In this document: one piece after another, positions 29,290 to 38,572 of the stretch
How the letters are laid out: every line of letters begins with the position of its first letter
Numbering within the stretch: position 1 is the stretch's first letter
From: Polyangium jinanense
GTDB lineage: Bacteria; Myxococcota; Polyangia; Polyangiales; Polyangiaceae
DNA: 64,000 nucleotides
Direction of reading: 5' to 3'
Assembly: GCF_028435365.1 (NCBI RefSeq)
Contig: NZ_JAGTJJ010000004.1
Span: forward strand, 124,001-188,000
The notes under the pieces: generated by a model
What the model saw: only the letters and a program-made list of their open reading frames with translations
What the model was told of the DNA's origin: nothing
Databases searched by the model: none
Translations under genes and position numbers: made by a program

Positions 29290-30582
29290 CTAGAACGTAC
29301 CCGACAAACCCACGCTCCCCGGCCCGATGTACGGCACGACCACGGGCGCGAGATGCGCGTCCTTCTTCGCCGCTTTCTTCCCACCGCCCGAGGGCAAGAG
29401 CCAGAACGTGAGCGCGAGCGCGCCCATCACGCCGCCGCCGATCGCGAGGCCGAGGCCCACCGTCTGGAACGTCCGCCGCTCGTCGTCCCGCGCCTTGATC
29501 TCGGCATAGTCCGTCGCGGGCAAGCTCGTGCCCGGCTCGCGCAGCGCCGCGAGGTCCTCGATCTCGCTCGTGCGTGAAGCCGCCGTGTAGAGAAACACGC
29601 CCGAGGCGGCGCCGAGCCCGACGGTCAAACCTGTCGCGATCCAGGCGAACGTGCGCCCTCCGCCCTTCGTCGGCGAGAGCGCCACGCGCGCCACGCTTCC
29701 GCGCTGCACGGTGACGGTCGTGCTCGACGTCGCGCCGTCCACCTGCATCTCGACCTCGTGTTTGCCCGGCTCGACAGCGACGCGGCCGTCGTCGTCCGGA
29801 TCGACGGGCTTGTCATCGACGAGCACCACGGCCGAGCCCGGCACGTCGCCGAGCGCGACGATCGCTTCCTGGGCAGGCACCATGAGCGACTTCGTGAGCG
29901 CGGTCGTCGCGAGATCACCGAACTTGTCCTGCGCGACGATCGTGATGTCGAGCTTGGCCTTCGGCCGGATGAACGAAGGATCGAGCGTGCCGCGCAGAGG
30001 CCCGTCGGGCGAAGGCGCGAGCGGCAGATCGAACGATCCCTCGATCGCGCTCGATCGAACCCGCGCGATCACGCGCAGCCACGGAGGCGCGACGCTCGCC
30101 GTCGCAGAGATCCGCACCGGCGCCCACGCCACCTCGGGCGCTTCGATCTCGAGGTCCGAAAGTTTCACGCCCGCACGTTCGATCCGCTCTTTGCGCGCGC
30201 TCTCCGCGGCCGTGCGACAAGCCGCGCGCACCTTCGGCGATTGATCACGCGCGACCTCGGGATCGTAGCCCGCCGCCACGACCGCCTTCGTGCACGCCTG
30301 CGCGCCCGCGGCCTCGCCGCGCGTGACCAGCGCGGCCTGCGTCTCCAGCAGGCCCGCCTCCACCGCGAGCGTCGGCGGGAGCTCCGACTTCGGCAGCGTA
30401 TTCAGCGTGCGGAGCGCATCCGCGAACGCGCCGCTTTCGACCTGCTCGCGCGCCCTCGCCACGACGCTCGCGAGGTCCTCCCCTCGCGCCTCCGTCCCGG
30501 CGGCGCCGAGGGCCACACCCACCGAAAGAGCCAACGCGACTCGCCCGAGCCGAGCGCCCATGCTCCGCTTCCCGTTCTTCAT
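29290..30582 (-). CDS. exported TPR/PEGA membrane protein
   Basis: 430 residues, family not named. A signal peptide (about 1-33, ending ARG) precedes TPR-like helices (about 37-130), beta-rich domains (about 150-310) and a PEGA-like part with VVLVDDKPVDPDDDG and EPGKHEVEM. Two membrane segments follow (about 315-337 and 375-397), and a tail ends GPGSVGLSGTF. The layout matches the product at 8992-9960. It starts 8 bp after the kinase gene, as the last gene of a four-gene unit. Confidence 0.8.
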   Translation of the reverse strand: MKNGKRSMGARLGRVALALSVGVALGAAGTEARGEDLASVVARAREQVESGAFADALRTLNTLPKSELPPTLAVEAGLLETQAALVTRGEAAGAQACTKAVVAAGYDPEVARDQSPKVRAACRTAAESARKERIERAGVKLSDLEIEAPEVAWAPVRISATASVAPPWLRVIARVRSSAIEGSFDLPLAPSPDGPLRGTLDPSFIRPKAKLDITIVAQDKFGDLATTALTKSLMVPAQEAIVALGDVPGSAVVLVDDKPVDPDDDGRVAVEPGKHEVEMQVDGATSSTTVTVQRGSVARVALSPTKGGGRTFAWIATGLTVGLGAASGVFLYTAASRTSEIEDLAALREPGTSLPATDYAEIKARDDERRTFQTVGLGLAIGGGVMGALALTFWLLPSGGGKKAAKKDAHLAPVVVPYIGPGSVGLSGTF

Positions 30583-30590
30583 GGCAAACC

Positions 30591-32435
30591 TTACTCCGCC
30601 CTGCGCAGATCCACCCGGACCGACGACGGTTTGCCCGGCTTGATCGTGACCGACAGGCTACGCGACGCGCCGAGCTCGCTGTTGCGCAAGACCACCGAGT
30701 GCGGGCCCGGCGCGAGCGAGATCGGCGCGAGCGGTGTGGTCCCGACCGAACGACCATCCACGGTCACGTCGGCCCAAGGCGAGACGGACACGACGAGCGT
30801 GCCCGGCTCGTTCGAATTCGCTTCCTCGGCCGCCGCAGACGCGGTCGACGCGGCCGTCGATCCTTGCGCCGTTCGTTTGGGATCGAAACGCCCGCCGGTC
30901 CCCTGCGCGACCGTCGCCGTCGGCGTGGCCGAGGGCGCGCCCGTCGACGTGGTCGTGGGCTGCGCGTCAGGCGCCGTCGTGCTCGGCGCCGCGGCGATCG
31001 TTTCGGTCGGCGCAGGCGTGATCGCGGACGGCGACGCCGACGTGACGGCTTGATCCGTACGCGGCCCCGACGCGCTCCGCGAGAGCACGAAAAACGCCGT
31101 CACGCCGCCGAGGATCGTGAAGCCCGCGAGCGCGAGCACGGGCAGGACCATCGAGCGTCGCCCCTTCGCCTGCAAGCTCGACGGCGCGCCCGCATCCGCG
31201 AAGGTCCCGACGTTCGTCACGCCAAGGCCGCCGCTCATCGGGTTCGATCCAGGCGCCGATCCTGGCGCGCCCACCATCGACGGGTGATATCCGGGCGCCG
31301 AGATCCGCCCCGCGCCCGTCCCCGGCTGCGCCATGCCCCCGTGCGTGCCGTACGAGGGTTGCACCGGCGCGTCGGACGAACGCGTGATCTCCGTCGGAAA
31401 TCCGCTCGGCCGCTGCGCGCCCGTGCCGAGCTGCATGCTCCACTCCTGCGGCCGCTTCGCTTGCCCCGTGCCCGGCGCGCTCGATCCACCGGCAGGCGCG
31501 CCCGCCACCTGCTCGACACGCGCGCGAAGCTCGGCCTGCGCTTCCTTCACGGCGCTCGGCCCGAGCGCGCGCAGGGCCTCGTCCATGAGATACGCGAGCT
31601 CGCCGCCGTCCGCGATGCGCCGGCGTGGATCGAGCTCTGTCGCGCGATCGATGGCATGCGCGAGCGCATCCGGGACGCCCGGCAAGAGCTCGTGCACGCG
31701 CGCGACCGGCTCGCTCGCGATCATCATGAGGAGCTGCGTCTGCGTCTCGGCCTTGCGCAACCTGCGCCCGAGCAGCCCTTCGAAGAGCGTGATGCCGAGC
31801 GCGAACACGTCGGCGCGACCGTCGAAGGGCTCGCCGCGCGCCTGCTCGGGCGGCATGTACGGGAGTTTGCCCTTGAACACGCCGGTCTCGGTCTTCTCGC
31901 CGCCGAGGCCCGAGATCCGCGCCACGCCGAAGTCCGAGAGCCGCACGCGGCCGTCGCGCGCGACGAGGATGTTCGATGGCGTGACGTCGCGATGCACGAC
32001 GCCGACGTTGTTGCCGTTCTCGTCGCACATGCCATGCACGGCCTCGAGCGCGCGCGCGACCTCGCGACCGATGTACGCGACCGTCGCGGGCGCGAGCGTG
32101 CCCGTGCGCTTGAAGATGCGATCGAGCGCGGCGCCGTCGACGAACTCGAGCACGAGGTAGAGGCCGCCCTCGGCGTTGCCGAGCTCGATCAGGCGCACGA
32201 CGTTCGGGTGATCGAGGCGCGCGATCACCTGCGCTTCGGCGACGAACGAATCGGTCGCGACGTCGCCGATGTCGCCCGCGGTGAGCAGGCGCTTCACCGC
32301 GACGCGGCGGCGGAAGTTGCGCGGCCCTTCCTCCTCGGCGAGCCACACCTCGCCCATCGCGCCCTTGCCGAGCATGCGGAGGAGGCGGTACTTGCCTGCG
32401 AACAGAGGCTGGGAGCCAACGGAGCCGATGCTCAT
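30591..32435 (-). CDS. Ser/Thr protein kinase with PEGA domain
   Basis: 614 residues. The kinase domain (about 15-280) has LGKGAMGEVWLAEE, the ATP Lys in VAVKRL, and DFGVAR. The catalytic loop reads HRDVTPSN, so the usual Lys is replaced by Thr; this variant is seen in other myxobacterial kinases. After a Pro/Gly/Ser-rich linker, one membrane helix (about 447-470, VLPVLALAGFTILGGVTAFFV) leads to an outside tail ending in a PEGA domain (VSPWADVTVDGRSVGTTPLAP). PEGA domains often bind surface proteins or polymers. The kinase is cotranscribed with two lipoproteins upstream and a PEGA/TPR protein downstream. Confidence 0.92.
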   Translation of the reverse strand: MSIGSVGSQPLFAGKYRLLRMLGKGAMGEVWLAEEEGPRNFRRRVAVKRLLTAGDIGDVATDSFVAEAQVIARLDHPNVVRLIELGNAEGGLYLVLEFVDGAALDRIFKRTGTLAPATVAYIGREVARALEAVHGMCDENGNNVGVVHRDVTPSNILVARDGRVRLSDFGVARISGLGGEKTETGVFKGKLPYMPPEQARGEPFDGRADVFALGITLFEGLLGRRLRKAETQTQLLMMIASEPVARVHELLPGVPDALAHAIDRATELDPRRRIADGGELAYLMDEALRALGPSAVKEAQAELRARVEQVAGAPAGGSSAPGTGQAKRPQEWSMQLGTGAQRPSGFPTEITRSSDAPVQPSYGTHGGMAQPGTGAGRISAPGYHPSMVGAPGSAPGSNPMSGGLGVTNVGTFADAGAPSSLQAKGRRSMVLPVLALAGFTILGGVTAFFVLSRSASGPRTDQAVTSASPSAITPAPTETIAAAPSTTAPDAQPTTTSTGAPSATPTATVAQGTGGRFDPKRTAQGSTAASTASAAAEEANSNEPGTLVVSVSPWADVTVDGRSVGTTPLAPISLAPGPHSVVLRNSELGASRSLSVTIKPGKPSSVRVDLRRAE

Positions 32436-32442
32436 ACGCGCC

Positions 32443-33816
32443 TCAAGGTGCCGCCGGGGGCTCGGGCTCGGGTAGGACGGCCATGCGGATCGTGGCCGAC
32501 GTTTCGTCCGTCTCGAGCCAGCCGACGAAGAGCTTGCCCGAGGTGAGGACCGCATGGAGCGCGCCGATGCTGCGCGTGGAGAGGCGCGGAATCGAAGCCA
32601 CGCGCGACGCCTCCGCGCTCGCCGGATCGACGAGGTAGACCGCGATCTCCGGCGCATCGACGGCTTCTCCGGGCGTGACGAGGATCGGCTTCGCGCCATC
32701 ACGTCCGATCCACGCGGGGCGCGGCGTGTCGCGCAGGCCCGGCAGCGCGCCGATCGAAGTCTCGACGGGCGGCGTGGGATCACCCATCACGGGCGCCGCG
32801 ACCGTGCGCAGCCCGGCCGGGCCCGACACGGGATCCGTCGGCTGCTTGTCCCCCTGACGCGCCGAGGGCTCGATGTACGTGAGCGAAGCGTCATCCGCGG
32901 CGACGGGGATCGCGAGGCGACCGAGCTTCACTTCGGCGGCGCCGCCGTCGTCGGGCAAGAGCAGTGCGCTCGGCCGCTCGTTGTCGAGGATCCACCACGC
33001 GCCCGTGCTCACGCGGAACGCGCCGAGGACACCCACGGCGACGGGCAACTTCGCGCGCGCCGAGTGATACGTGGGCTCCGGCGCGAAGAGCGTGCCGTCT
33101 TCCTGCATCGAGAAGACCGTGAGCTCAGCGACCGTCTCCAGGTTGTTGTCGATGGTCGCCGTCCGCGAACGCACGTAGCCGAGCTCGACACGATCGCCGT
33201 GGTGAAGGAGCTTCGGAAAGCTCACTGCGCCGTACCCCACGGTCGCGAGTCGTTCCTCCTTGGGCCACGCGGATTCGAACGCGGCCGGTTGATCCTCGCG
33301 CCCCTGGGGAGGCAGATCGACGCGGTACGTGACGAGGCGCGGCTCGACCGTGGGATCGTCGGGGAGCGAAGGCGCGCTGATCGCCACGAGCACGCGATCA
33401 CCGCCCACGGGCAGGACATCGAAGTAGGGCTCGAGCGAGTCGGCATCCGCGACGTAGCGACCCACGATGTCCATGCGCGGGCTCACGGCGCCGTCAGGCG
33501 CGACGCGCGCGCCCACGAAGCGCTGCCCTTCGTCGGAGTACGCGTACGTCTCCCACACGACGAGCACGCCCGAGGCTTGCGGCACCATGCGCACGTCCGG
33601 GCCACGCAGATACGGGACGACGCCGACGGTGATGGGCACGGGCGTACCCGGCAGCGCGCAGACGCCGTGGATGCAGTCGTATCCCTCGGGGCAAGCGCCG
33701 CCCTCCGCGCAGAGCGCCGGCATCTCCCCGAACGAAGGTTCCCCGCAGCCCGCCCCGAACATCCCGAGCGCGGCCACCACTGCGCCCGAAAAAACCCGTC
33801 CCCTCGATCCCCTCAA
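32443..33816 (-). CDS. lipoprotein with CPxGxxC motif, unknown
   Basis: 457 residues. The TTG start overlaps the stop of the preceding gene as TTGA; from it the signal MRGSRGRVFSGAVVAALG ends at a lipobox FGAGC. Shortly after comes a cysteine cluster ALCAEGGACPEGYDCIHGVCA. The rest is beta-rich without recognised domains. It resembles the preceding gene product in layout and cysteine motif, so the two are tandem relatives. Located 7 bp before the kinase gene; an exported partner of the kinase is a reasonable guess. Confidence 0.75.
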   Translation of the reverse strand: MRGSRGRVFSGAVVAALGMFGAGCGEPSFGEMPALCAEGGACPEGYDCIHGVCALPGTPVPITVGVVPYLRGPDVRMVPQASGVLVVWETYAYSDEGQRFVGARVAPDGAVSPRMDIVGRYVADADSLEPYFDVLPVGGDRVLVAISAPSLPDDPTVEPRLVTYRVDLPPQGREDQPAAFESAWPKEERLATVGYGAVSFPKLLHHGDRVELGYVRSRTATIDNNLETVAELTVFSMQEDGTLFAPEPTYHSARAKLPVAVGVLGAFRVSTGAWWILDNERPSALLLPDDGGAAEVKLGRLAIPVAADDASLTYIEPSARQGDKQPTDPVSGPAGLRTVAAPVMGDPTPPVETSIGALPGLRDTPRPAWIGRDGAKPILVTPGEAVDAPEIAVYLVDPASAEASRVASIPRLSTRSIGALHAVLTSGKLFVGWLETDETSATIRMAVLPEPEPPAAP

Positions 33817-35180
33817 GGTGCCCCCTGTCCTTGCGCCGCCTCGATCCGCGGCCCTTCGCTCGGCCGCGCGAACCCGCGCGCGCGCGCCGATCGACCGAGG
33901 AGCGTCCCCACGCCCTCGCGACGCAGATCCGACACGCCGATCCAGAGGTCCATGTTCGACTCGTAAAATTCGGTCCACGCGACGTACGCCTTGTTGCCGA
34001 GGCCAAAGGCGCGCGCCGTGAAGATCGATCCGGTGCTCGTCCGCGGCACGCTCGCCACGATCCGCAGAGGCTCCGTCGGCGAGCGCCACGCGACGTCGAT
34101 CGTGGGCAACTCCGGATCACGCGAGACCGGCGCCACGAGCGCGCCTCCCTCGAACGGCGTGCCCACGAACGGCGTGGCCGTCTCCGGCATCGTGAAGCCC
34201 TTGTCCTCGGTGGGCATGCCCGTCGCGGGGGTGAAGACGTAGCTCACCGCGTACGTCGCCTTCGCGGAATCGTAGTCGCCGACCCGCAACGCGAAGACGC
34301 CGTCTTTCCAGCCGAAGAGCGGCTCGTCGGTGGTCGGCGCAAACTCGGTCATCGAGCCCATGCCGCCCATCGCGGTCGCGGGATCCACCGTCGAGAGCGC
34401 GTAGCTCTCGAAGCCCACGCGCACCGTGAGCAGGCCGCTTTCGTCGCGGAAGATCTGACAGTCGCCGGAGAGCGGCGGCACGTCCGGCGGCAGGTTCGCC
34501 GACGCCTTCCACGTGGGGCTCCAGAGCGAGCCTTCCCGTTCGAGGTGCAGCACCTCCACGCGACCGCCACCCGAGGGCACGGTCCACGCGATGTTCAGCG
34601 TGGTCCCGTCGATCACGGCGCCCACGTACGGAGGCTCGGCGCCGCCGAGGAACGGCGTCGTCGTGGAGAAGAGTTTTTCCACCGCAGGCGTCGAGCCACT
34701 CGTCGACGTGCGCTCGATTCCGAGGAGCTCGAGCGTCATCTCGTCGGATTCGACGTTCGGGAACCGCACGAGCACCACGCCGTATCGGCCGTCGGGCAGC
34801 GGCACCACGGACGAGGAGATCGTCCCGCCGGCGTACGTGAAGAGCGCGCGCGGCTCGGACACCTTGCCGTCGGGCGCGACGCGGATCTCGTAGATCCCGC
34901 GCGCGCCCGGGGTGAAACCGTCGTTCACGAGGAGCGTCGCGCCCTCGCCCTCGGACGACAGCCAGAACATCTCCGGCGGATTGATCCAGGCAACGCGCTT
35001 CGGCCTGCGACTCGTGGGGTTCGCGCCGTCGCGCACGCAGACCGTGGCCTGGCACGCGTACCCTTCGGGGCAGACGCCGCCGGTTTCGCACGCGAACGGC
35101 ACGTCGCCGAGCTCGGGCGTGCAGCCCGTGCCGAGGAGCGCCGAAAGGACCCAAACGTAGCGGGCCATCCGCCCGAGCAT
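33813..35180 (-). CDS. lipoprotein with CPxGxxC motif, unknown
   Basis: 455 residues with an N-terminal hydrophobic signal and lipobox LGTGC, then FACETGGVCPEGYACQATVC. The mature region is beta-rich and repetitive, possibly a propeller, with no catalytic motif seen. First gene of the lipoprotein-lipoprotein-kinase-TPR unit. The start could be Met1 or Met5. A small, cysteine-bearing head followed by a beta domain is common in myxobacterial surface lipoproteins. Confidence 0.78.
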   Translation of the reverse strand: MLGRMARYVWVLSALLGTGCTPELGDVPFACETGGVCPEGYACQATVCVRDGANPTSRRPKRVAWINPPEMFWLSSEGEGATLLVNDGFTPGARGIYEIRVAPDGKVSEPRALFTYAGGTISSSVVPLPDGRYGVVLVRFPNVESDEMTLELLGIERTSTSGSTPAVEKLFSTTTPFLGGAEPPYVGAVIDGTTLNIAWTVPSGGGRVEVLHLEREGSLWSPTWKASANLPPDVPPLSGDCQIFRDESGLLTVRVGFESYALSTVDPATAMGGMGSMTEFAPTTDEPLFGWKDGVFALRVGDYDSAKATYAVSYVFTPATGMPTEDKGFTMPETATPFVGTPFEGGALVAPVSRDPELPTIDVAWRSPTEPLRIVASVPRTSTGSIFTARAFGLGNKAYVAWTEFYESNMDLWIGVSDLRREGVGTLLGRSARARGFARPSEGPRIEAAQGQGAP

Positions 35181-35238
35181 GCCGAGCAGTCTACCCCCGG
35201 ATCCGGCCGCTTTGCGTGGGAAATGCGCGGCGGCCGGC

Positions 35239-36891
35239 TCAGCCTTCGTGCGCGCCGCCGGGCGTGAGGGCCACGGGCGCGGGCTGCTTCGGCCCGCCCG
35301 CCTCGCGGGGGTGCCCTTCGAGGTGGGGAAACCACTCGAAAAACTGGTGCAAGTGAGCGTGCCTCTCCGGCTCGATGTACTCGAAGACGACCCCCCGATC
35401 GTTGATCTCCCAGAACTCGTTGGTGGTCACGGAGAGCATCTCGTTCTTGATCGAGCGCAGCCGATCAGGCCGCTCGTCGCGCATGTCGCGGTGGATCCGC
35501 CGCGCGAGATCGATCTCGCCCTTCTGCAGATAGTACGTCGCGAGCTTGACCTGGGCCTTGCGCACGCCGCGCAGCGACAGCTCCTGCTGCGCCACCTCGG
35601 CCTCCTTGTCGACCTCGAGGAAGATCTGCAAGAGCTCGTCCCGCACGCCCGCGCCGAGATCGTAGGCGAGCTCGTTCAGCGCGCAGAGATCGAAGGCCAC
35701 GGTCTCCGTGACGAACGCGAGCTTCATCGCGTGGGCCGTCTGCGCGTAGTACTTGAAGTGCCCCGCGATCCGGAGCGCCTCGTCGCCCCAGCCCTGCGAG
35801 AGGATCTTCTCGCCGAGGTAGCGGTACTGGTTCAGGCAGTTGTAGGCCGCGGGCACGTCCCGCGCGTTGAGCGCGCGGCGCATGTACGTGTTGAAGAACT
35901 TGATCACCGTCGCGAGCGCGGCCCGATCCTCCGCCGCGAGCGCCGCGAGCCCGATGTACCGCGTGTCGATCGCGATGCGATTGACGATGTCGGGCATCTC
36001 CGTGAGCGCCTCGCGGTAGACCATCAAGAACTGCCGCAGCGCCTTGTATTCGAGCCACGTGCGATCGCTCTGGAGCTTGCCGAGCGCCATCTCGTTCATG
36101 CTCACGAAGTCGGCGTCCTTGAGCAGCCGCCCGCGGATCGAGAACCATCGATCGTCGAGCTCGCGCTTGTGCGGCATGTACGCGACCACGAGGTCGCAGA
36201 TCGCGTCGACCGTGTTCGAGGCGATCCCCTTGTCCTTCTGCTCGATCGCGTTGAGCCCGATGTCGGCGAGATGCTCGAGCGCCGAGAGCGCCGTCATGCG
36301 CCGACCGTCGACCTCCTCCTCCGACTCGTCGCTCGATTTGCGCAGCGCCTGCGCCACGCCGCCTCGGCGGATGCGCTCGACGATCTTGTCGGGCTCGAGG
36401 AAATCGAAGACGTAATTGAAGTACGGCGCCATCACGAGAAGGCTCAGCGTGAGCAGCACGATCGAGCCCATGACGCCGAAGCGCGGGACGAAGGACTGCG
36501 CAGCGTCGGGCGCCTGCCGGATCGCGTAGTTCACCCAGAGCGAGAAGACCGCCGAGACCACGAAGAACGCGATCACCGCGCGATTCGTACGGTCCCGGAA
36601 GAACATGTCCGTGATGCGCGGCGTGTACCTCGTCGCCGCGAGCTGCACGATGATCGACGCGACCGTGATGACGATGCCGAGGATCGCGGCGATCACCTCG
36701 CCCGTGCCGCCCATGATCCGGCTCGCGTCGTCGGGCGACATCTCGCCGAAGAGCCCAGTCACGCCGCCGGGCTGCGTATGCGAGAGATCGAGGAGCCGGA
36801 ACGCGACGAACGCCGTCACGCTGACGATCGCGAGGATCGACAGCGGGTAGAGCCACAAGCTGTTCGAGAACGCGAGGCGAGCTTTACGCAC
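35239..36891 (-). CDS. DUF2254-like membrane protein
   Basis: 550 residues. Four hydrophobic segments lie within the first 160 residues (about 12-34, 62-86, 105-128, 138-160), followed by a long alpha-helical cytoplasmic part. The segment LAATRYTPRITDMFFRDRTNRAVIAFFV resembles DUF2254 proteins, whose function is not established. It lies 28 bp downstream of the next gene up, so these two may be cotranscribed. Confidence 0.75.
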   Translation of the reverse strand: MRKARLAFSNSLWLYPLSILAIVSVTAFVAFRLLDLSHTQPGGVTGLFGEMSPDDASRIMGGTGEVIAAILGIVITVASIIVQLAATRYTPRITDMFFRDRTNRAVIAFFVVSAVFSLWVNYAIRQAPDAAQSFVPRFGVMGSIVLLTLSLLVMAPYFNYVFDFLEPDKIVERIRRGGVAQALRKSSDESEEEVDGRRMTALSALEHLADIGLNAIEQKDKGIASNTVDAICDLVVAYMPHKRELDDRWFSIRGRLLKDADFVSMNEMALGKLQSDRTWLEYKALRQFLMVYREALTEMPDIVNRIAIDTRYIGLAALAAEDRAALATVIKFFNTYMRRALNARDVPAAYNCLNQYRYLGEKILSQGWGDEALRIAGHFKYYAQTAHAMKLAFVTETVAFDLCALNELAYDLGAGVRDELLQIFLEVDKEAEVAQQELSLRGVRKAQVKLATYYLQKGEIDLARRIHRDMRDERPDRLRSIKNEMLSVTTNEFWEINDRGVVFEYIEPERHAHLHQFFEWFPHLEGHPREAGGPKQPAPVALTPGGAHEG

Positions 36892-36919
36892 GAGCCTCCT
36901 CGAGAGGACGAGAGCGCGG

Positions 36920-37759
36920 CTACGGGCTCTCGCCGCCCTCGAGGTCCTCGGCCAAGTAGCTCAGGATGACCTCGTCGAGCGATTTCTCGCTGATGAGATC
37001 CTCTCCGAAGATCGAGGTTCCCTGCGCGGGACGCGCGGTCGCGAAGATGGCCGGGGGACGGGTCTGCGCGTAACGACCCGCGGAAGACGGCGACGACGCG
37101 GGCTCCGGCGTGCCGAGCGCGCGGTAGACGCCCGCCGTGAAGAGCGCGCCGCCCTTCTTGACCGACGTGGGCGGCGGCGGGAGGTCCTGCGTTTGCTGCA
37201 CGAACGCCGGCGTCTCGGGCGCCTTCGTCTGCTCCTCGAGCCCGGCCAGCGAGGCATCGATGTCCGCAGGCGATACCGACGCCAGCGGCGGCCGCGGCGA
37301 AGGCGGATTGCCCCGAAGCGCGGCCTGCAGATCCGACGCGTTCATCAGCACGGAGGGGCGCTGCGGCAGATCCGGCTTGAAGCTCGGCGGAGGCGCCGCG
37401 GGCTCGGGCGCCGGAGGAGGCGCCGCGGGCGCCGCGGCGGCAGGCGCGGGCGCCGGAGCGGGTGCCGACGCCTCGGTCTTCTCCTCGAAAATGTGATCGA
37501 ATTGTCCGTCTCGCAAAGCGACGAACATCGCCTTGTGCTGATCCTTCATCAGCTGACGGACGATCTCCTGCACGTTCGCCTCGTTGAGGTGCTCCGCGTA
37601 GGAGGTCTTCAGGGTCTTCAGGATGCGCCCGCCGTCCGCAAAAAGATGCGTAATTACATGCGGGTGACGGTGCCCCGAGTCTTCCGTTTGAATATGGAAG
37701 ACACGTCCCTTGTGTTTGACGTTGTTGTTGAAGCCGAGAAGCGGTGAGATGACTTTCAC
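36920..37759 (-). CDS. conserved protein with His-rich N-terminal module, unknown
   Basis: 279 residues, function unknown. The first 90 residues form a compact domain with FNNNVKHKGRVFHIQTEDSG, then HRHPHVITHLFADGG and an alpha-helical KxxYAEHLNEANVQEIVRQLMKDQH. The centre is Ala/Pro-rich and probably disordered, and the C terminus ends in an acidic helix. The clustered histidines suggest metal binding, which is inference. GTG start. Confidence 0.7.
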   Translation of the reverse strand: MKVISPLLGFNNNVKHKGRVFHIQTEDSGHRHPHVITHLFADGGRILKTLKTSYAEHLNEANVQEIVRQLMKDQHKAMFVALRDGQFDHIFEEKTEASAPAPAPAPAAAAPAAPPPAPEPAAPPPSFKPDLPQRPSVLMNASDLQAALRGNPPSPRPPLASVSPADIDASLAGLEEQTKAPETPAFVQQTQDLPPPPTSVKKGGALFTAGVYRALGTPEPASSPSSAGRYAQTRPPAIFATARPAQGTSIFGEDLISEKSLDEVILSYLAEDLEGGESP

Positions 37760-37901
37760 GGCGATCGATAAGGCTCCTGAAGGCCCGAAGAGACCCTACC
37801 ATAGGGTCCGCCGAAGCGACCAGGAAACGACGCGCAGATCGACACGACCGCTGAAATCTTGCGCCCTGGGAGGCGACGCTCTCCCGGGTTGTCGTCCTTC
37901 C

Positions 37902-38240
37902 TCACGGCAGACATCGCTCGAACTCGTCGGCGTTGTTCGCGCGCAGCGCACACTCGGCCTCGTCCACCGTGAGGTAGGTCGGGCAGCGGGCAAACTTGGG
38001 ATCCGTCGACGCAAGCGTGCGCGCTTGGGCCTTGCGCGAGGCGAGCTCGGAGGCCGGCGGCTTATCGTTGATCGCGTGGACGATGTGCTCCACGTAACGA
38101 TCGAGCAGGGCCGCGCACGTGTCTCGAGAAGGATGCGCTGATAAAGAGCGTCGGAGCGGCTTCGACAGGACGAACCCGAGGGCGGCGAGCACGATCAGGA
38201 GCGTCGCGACCACCTCCGCGCGGGTCGCGGGCGAGCTCAA
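37902..38240 (-). CDS. small membrane-anchored four-Cys protein
   Basis: 112 residues. An N-terminal membrane helix (VVATLLIVLAALGFVL) is followed by an outside domain with four cysteines: C-x(n)-C at SRDTCAALLDR, KFARCPTYL, EAECALRA and FERCLP. The TTG start overlaps the previous stop as TTGA. The cysteine spacing and nearby residues match the upstream lipoprotein, so the two are tandem relatives with different anchors. Confidence 0.7.
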   Translation of the reverse strand: MSSPATRAEVVATLLIVLAALGFVLSKPLRRSLSAHPSRDTCAALLDRYVEHIVHAINDKPPASELASRKAQARTLASTDPKFARCPTYLTVDEAECALRANNADEFERCLP

Positions 38241-38572
38241 TCGAGGCACAGATCGACCTGCTCGGCCGTCGTGGCCTTGCGCACGCACTCCATCGCGCGC
38301 TGCGTGATCCGTCGGCCGACGCACTTGCTGACGAGCTCCTCCCCCCGCGCGGCGCGGACGGCGGCCGTCCTCTTCTGCACCTCGGCCGGGTCGGTGACGT
38401 TCTGCGCGGCGAGCTCGATCGCGGCGCTCTTGTCGAGGATCTCCTCGCACTCGGCGCGCGTCGCCGGGCGACCACACCCGACCCCGAAGAACCCGAGCGC
38501 GAGCATCAGGGAGGCCCCGGCGAGGCCCCTCCTCGCCTTCGAACCACCCTGCTCCGTTACCCGCTGGCCCAT
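38237..38572 (-). CDS. small four-Cys lipoprotein
   Basis: 111 residues. Signal with basic start and hydrophobic LMLALGFFG ending at a lipobox GVGC. The mature part has four cysteines at TRAECEEILDK, LVSKCVG, AMECVRK and VDLCLD, the same order as in the downstream protein. These may form two disulfides. Function unknown. The ATG at 38572 starts MGQRVTEQ. Confidence 0.72.
   Translation of the reverse strand: MGQRVTEQGGSKARRGLAGASLMLALGFFGVGCGRPATRAECEEILDKSAAIELAAQNVTDPAEVQKRTAAVRAARGEELVSKCVGRRITQRAMECVRKATTAEQVDLCLD

Noticed and set aside
33265..33290. GGATTCGAAC-like tRNA T-arm
   Set aside because: Lies within a lipoprotein coding region and lacks the rest of a cloverleaf.
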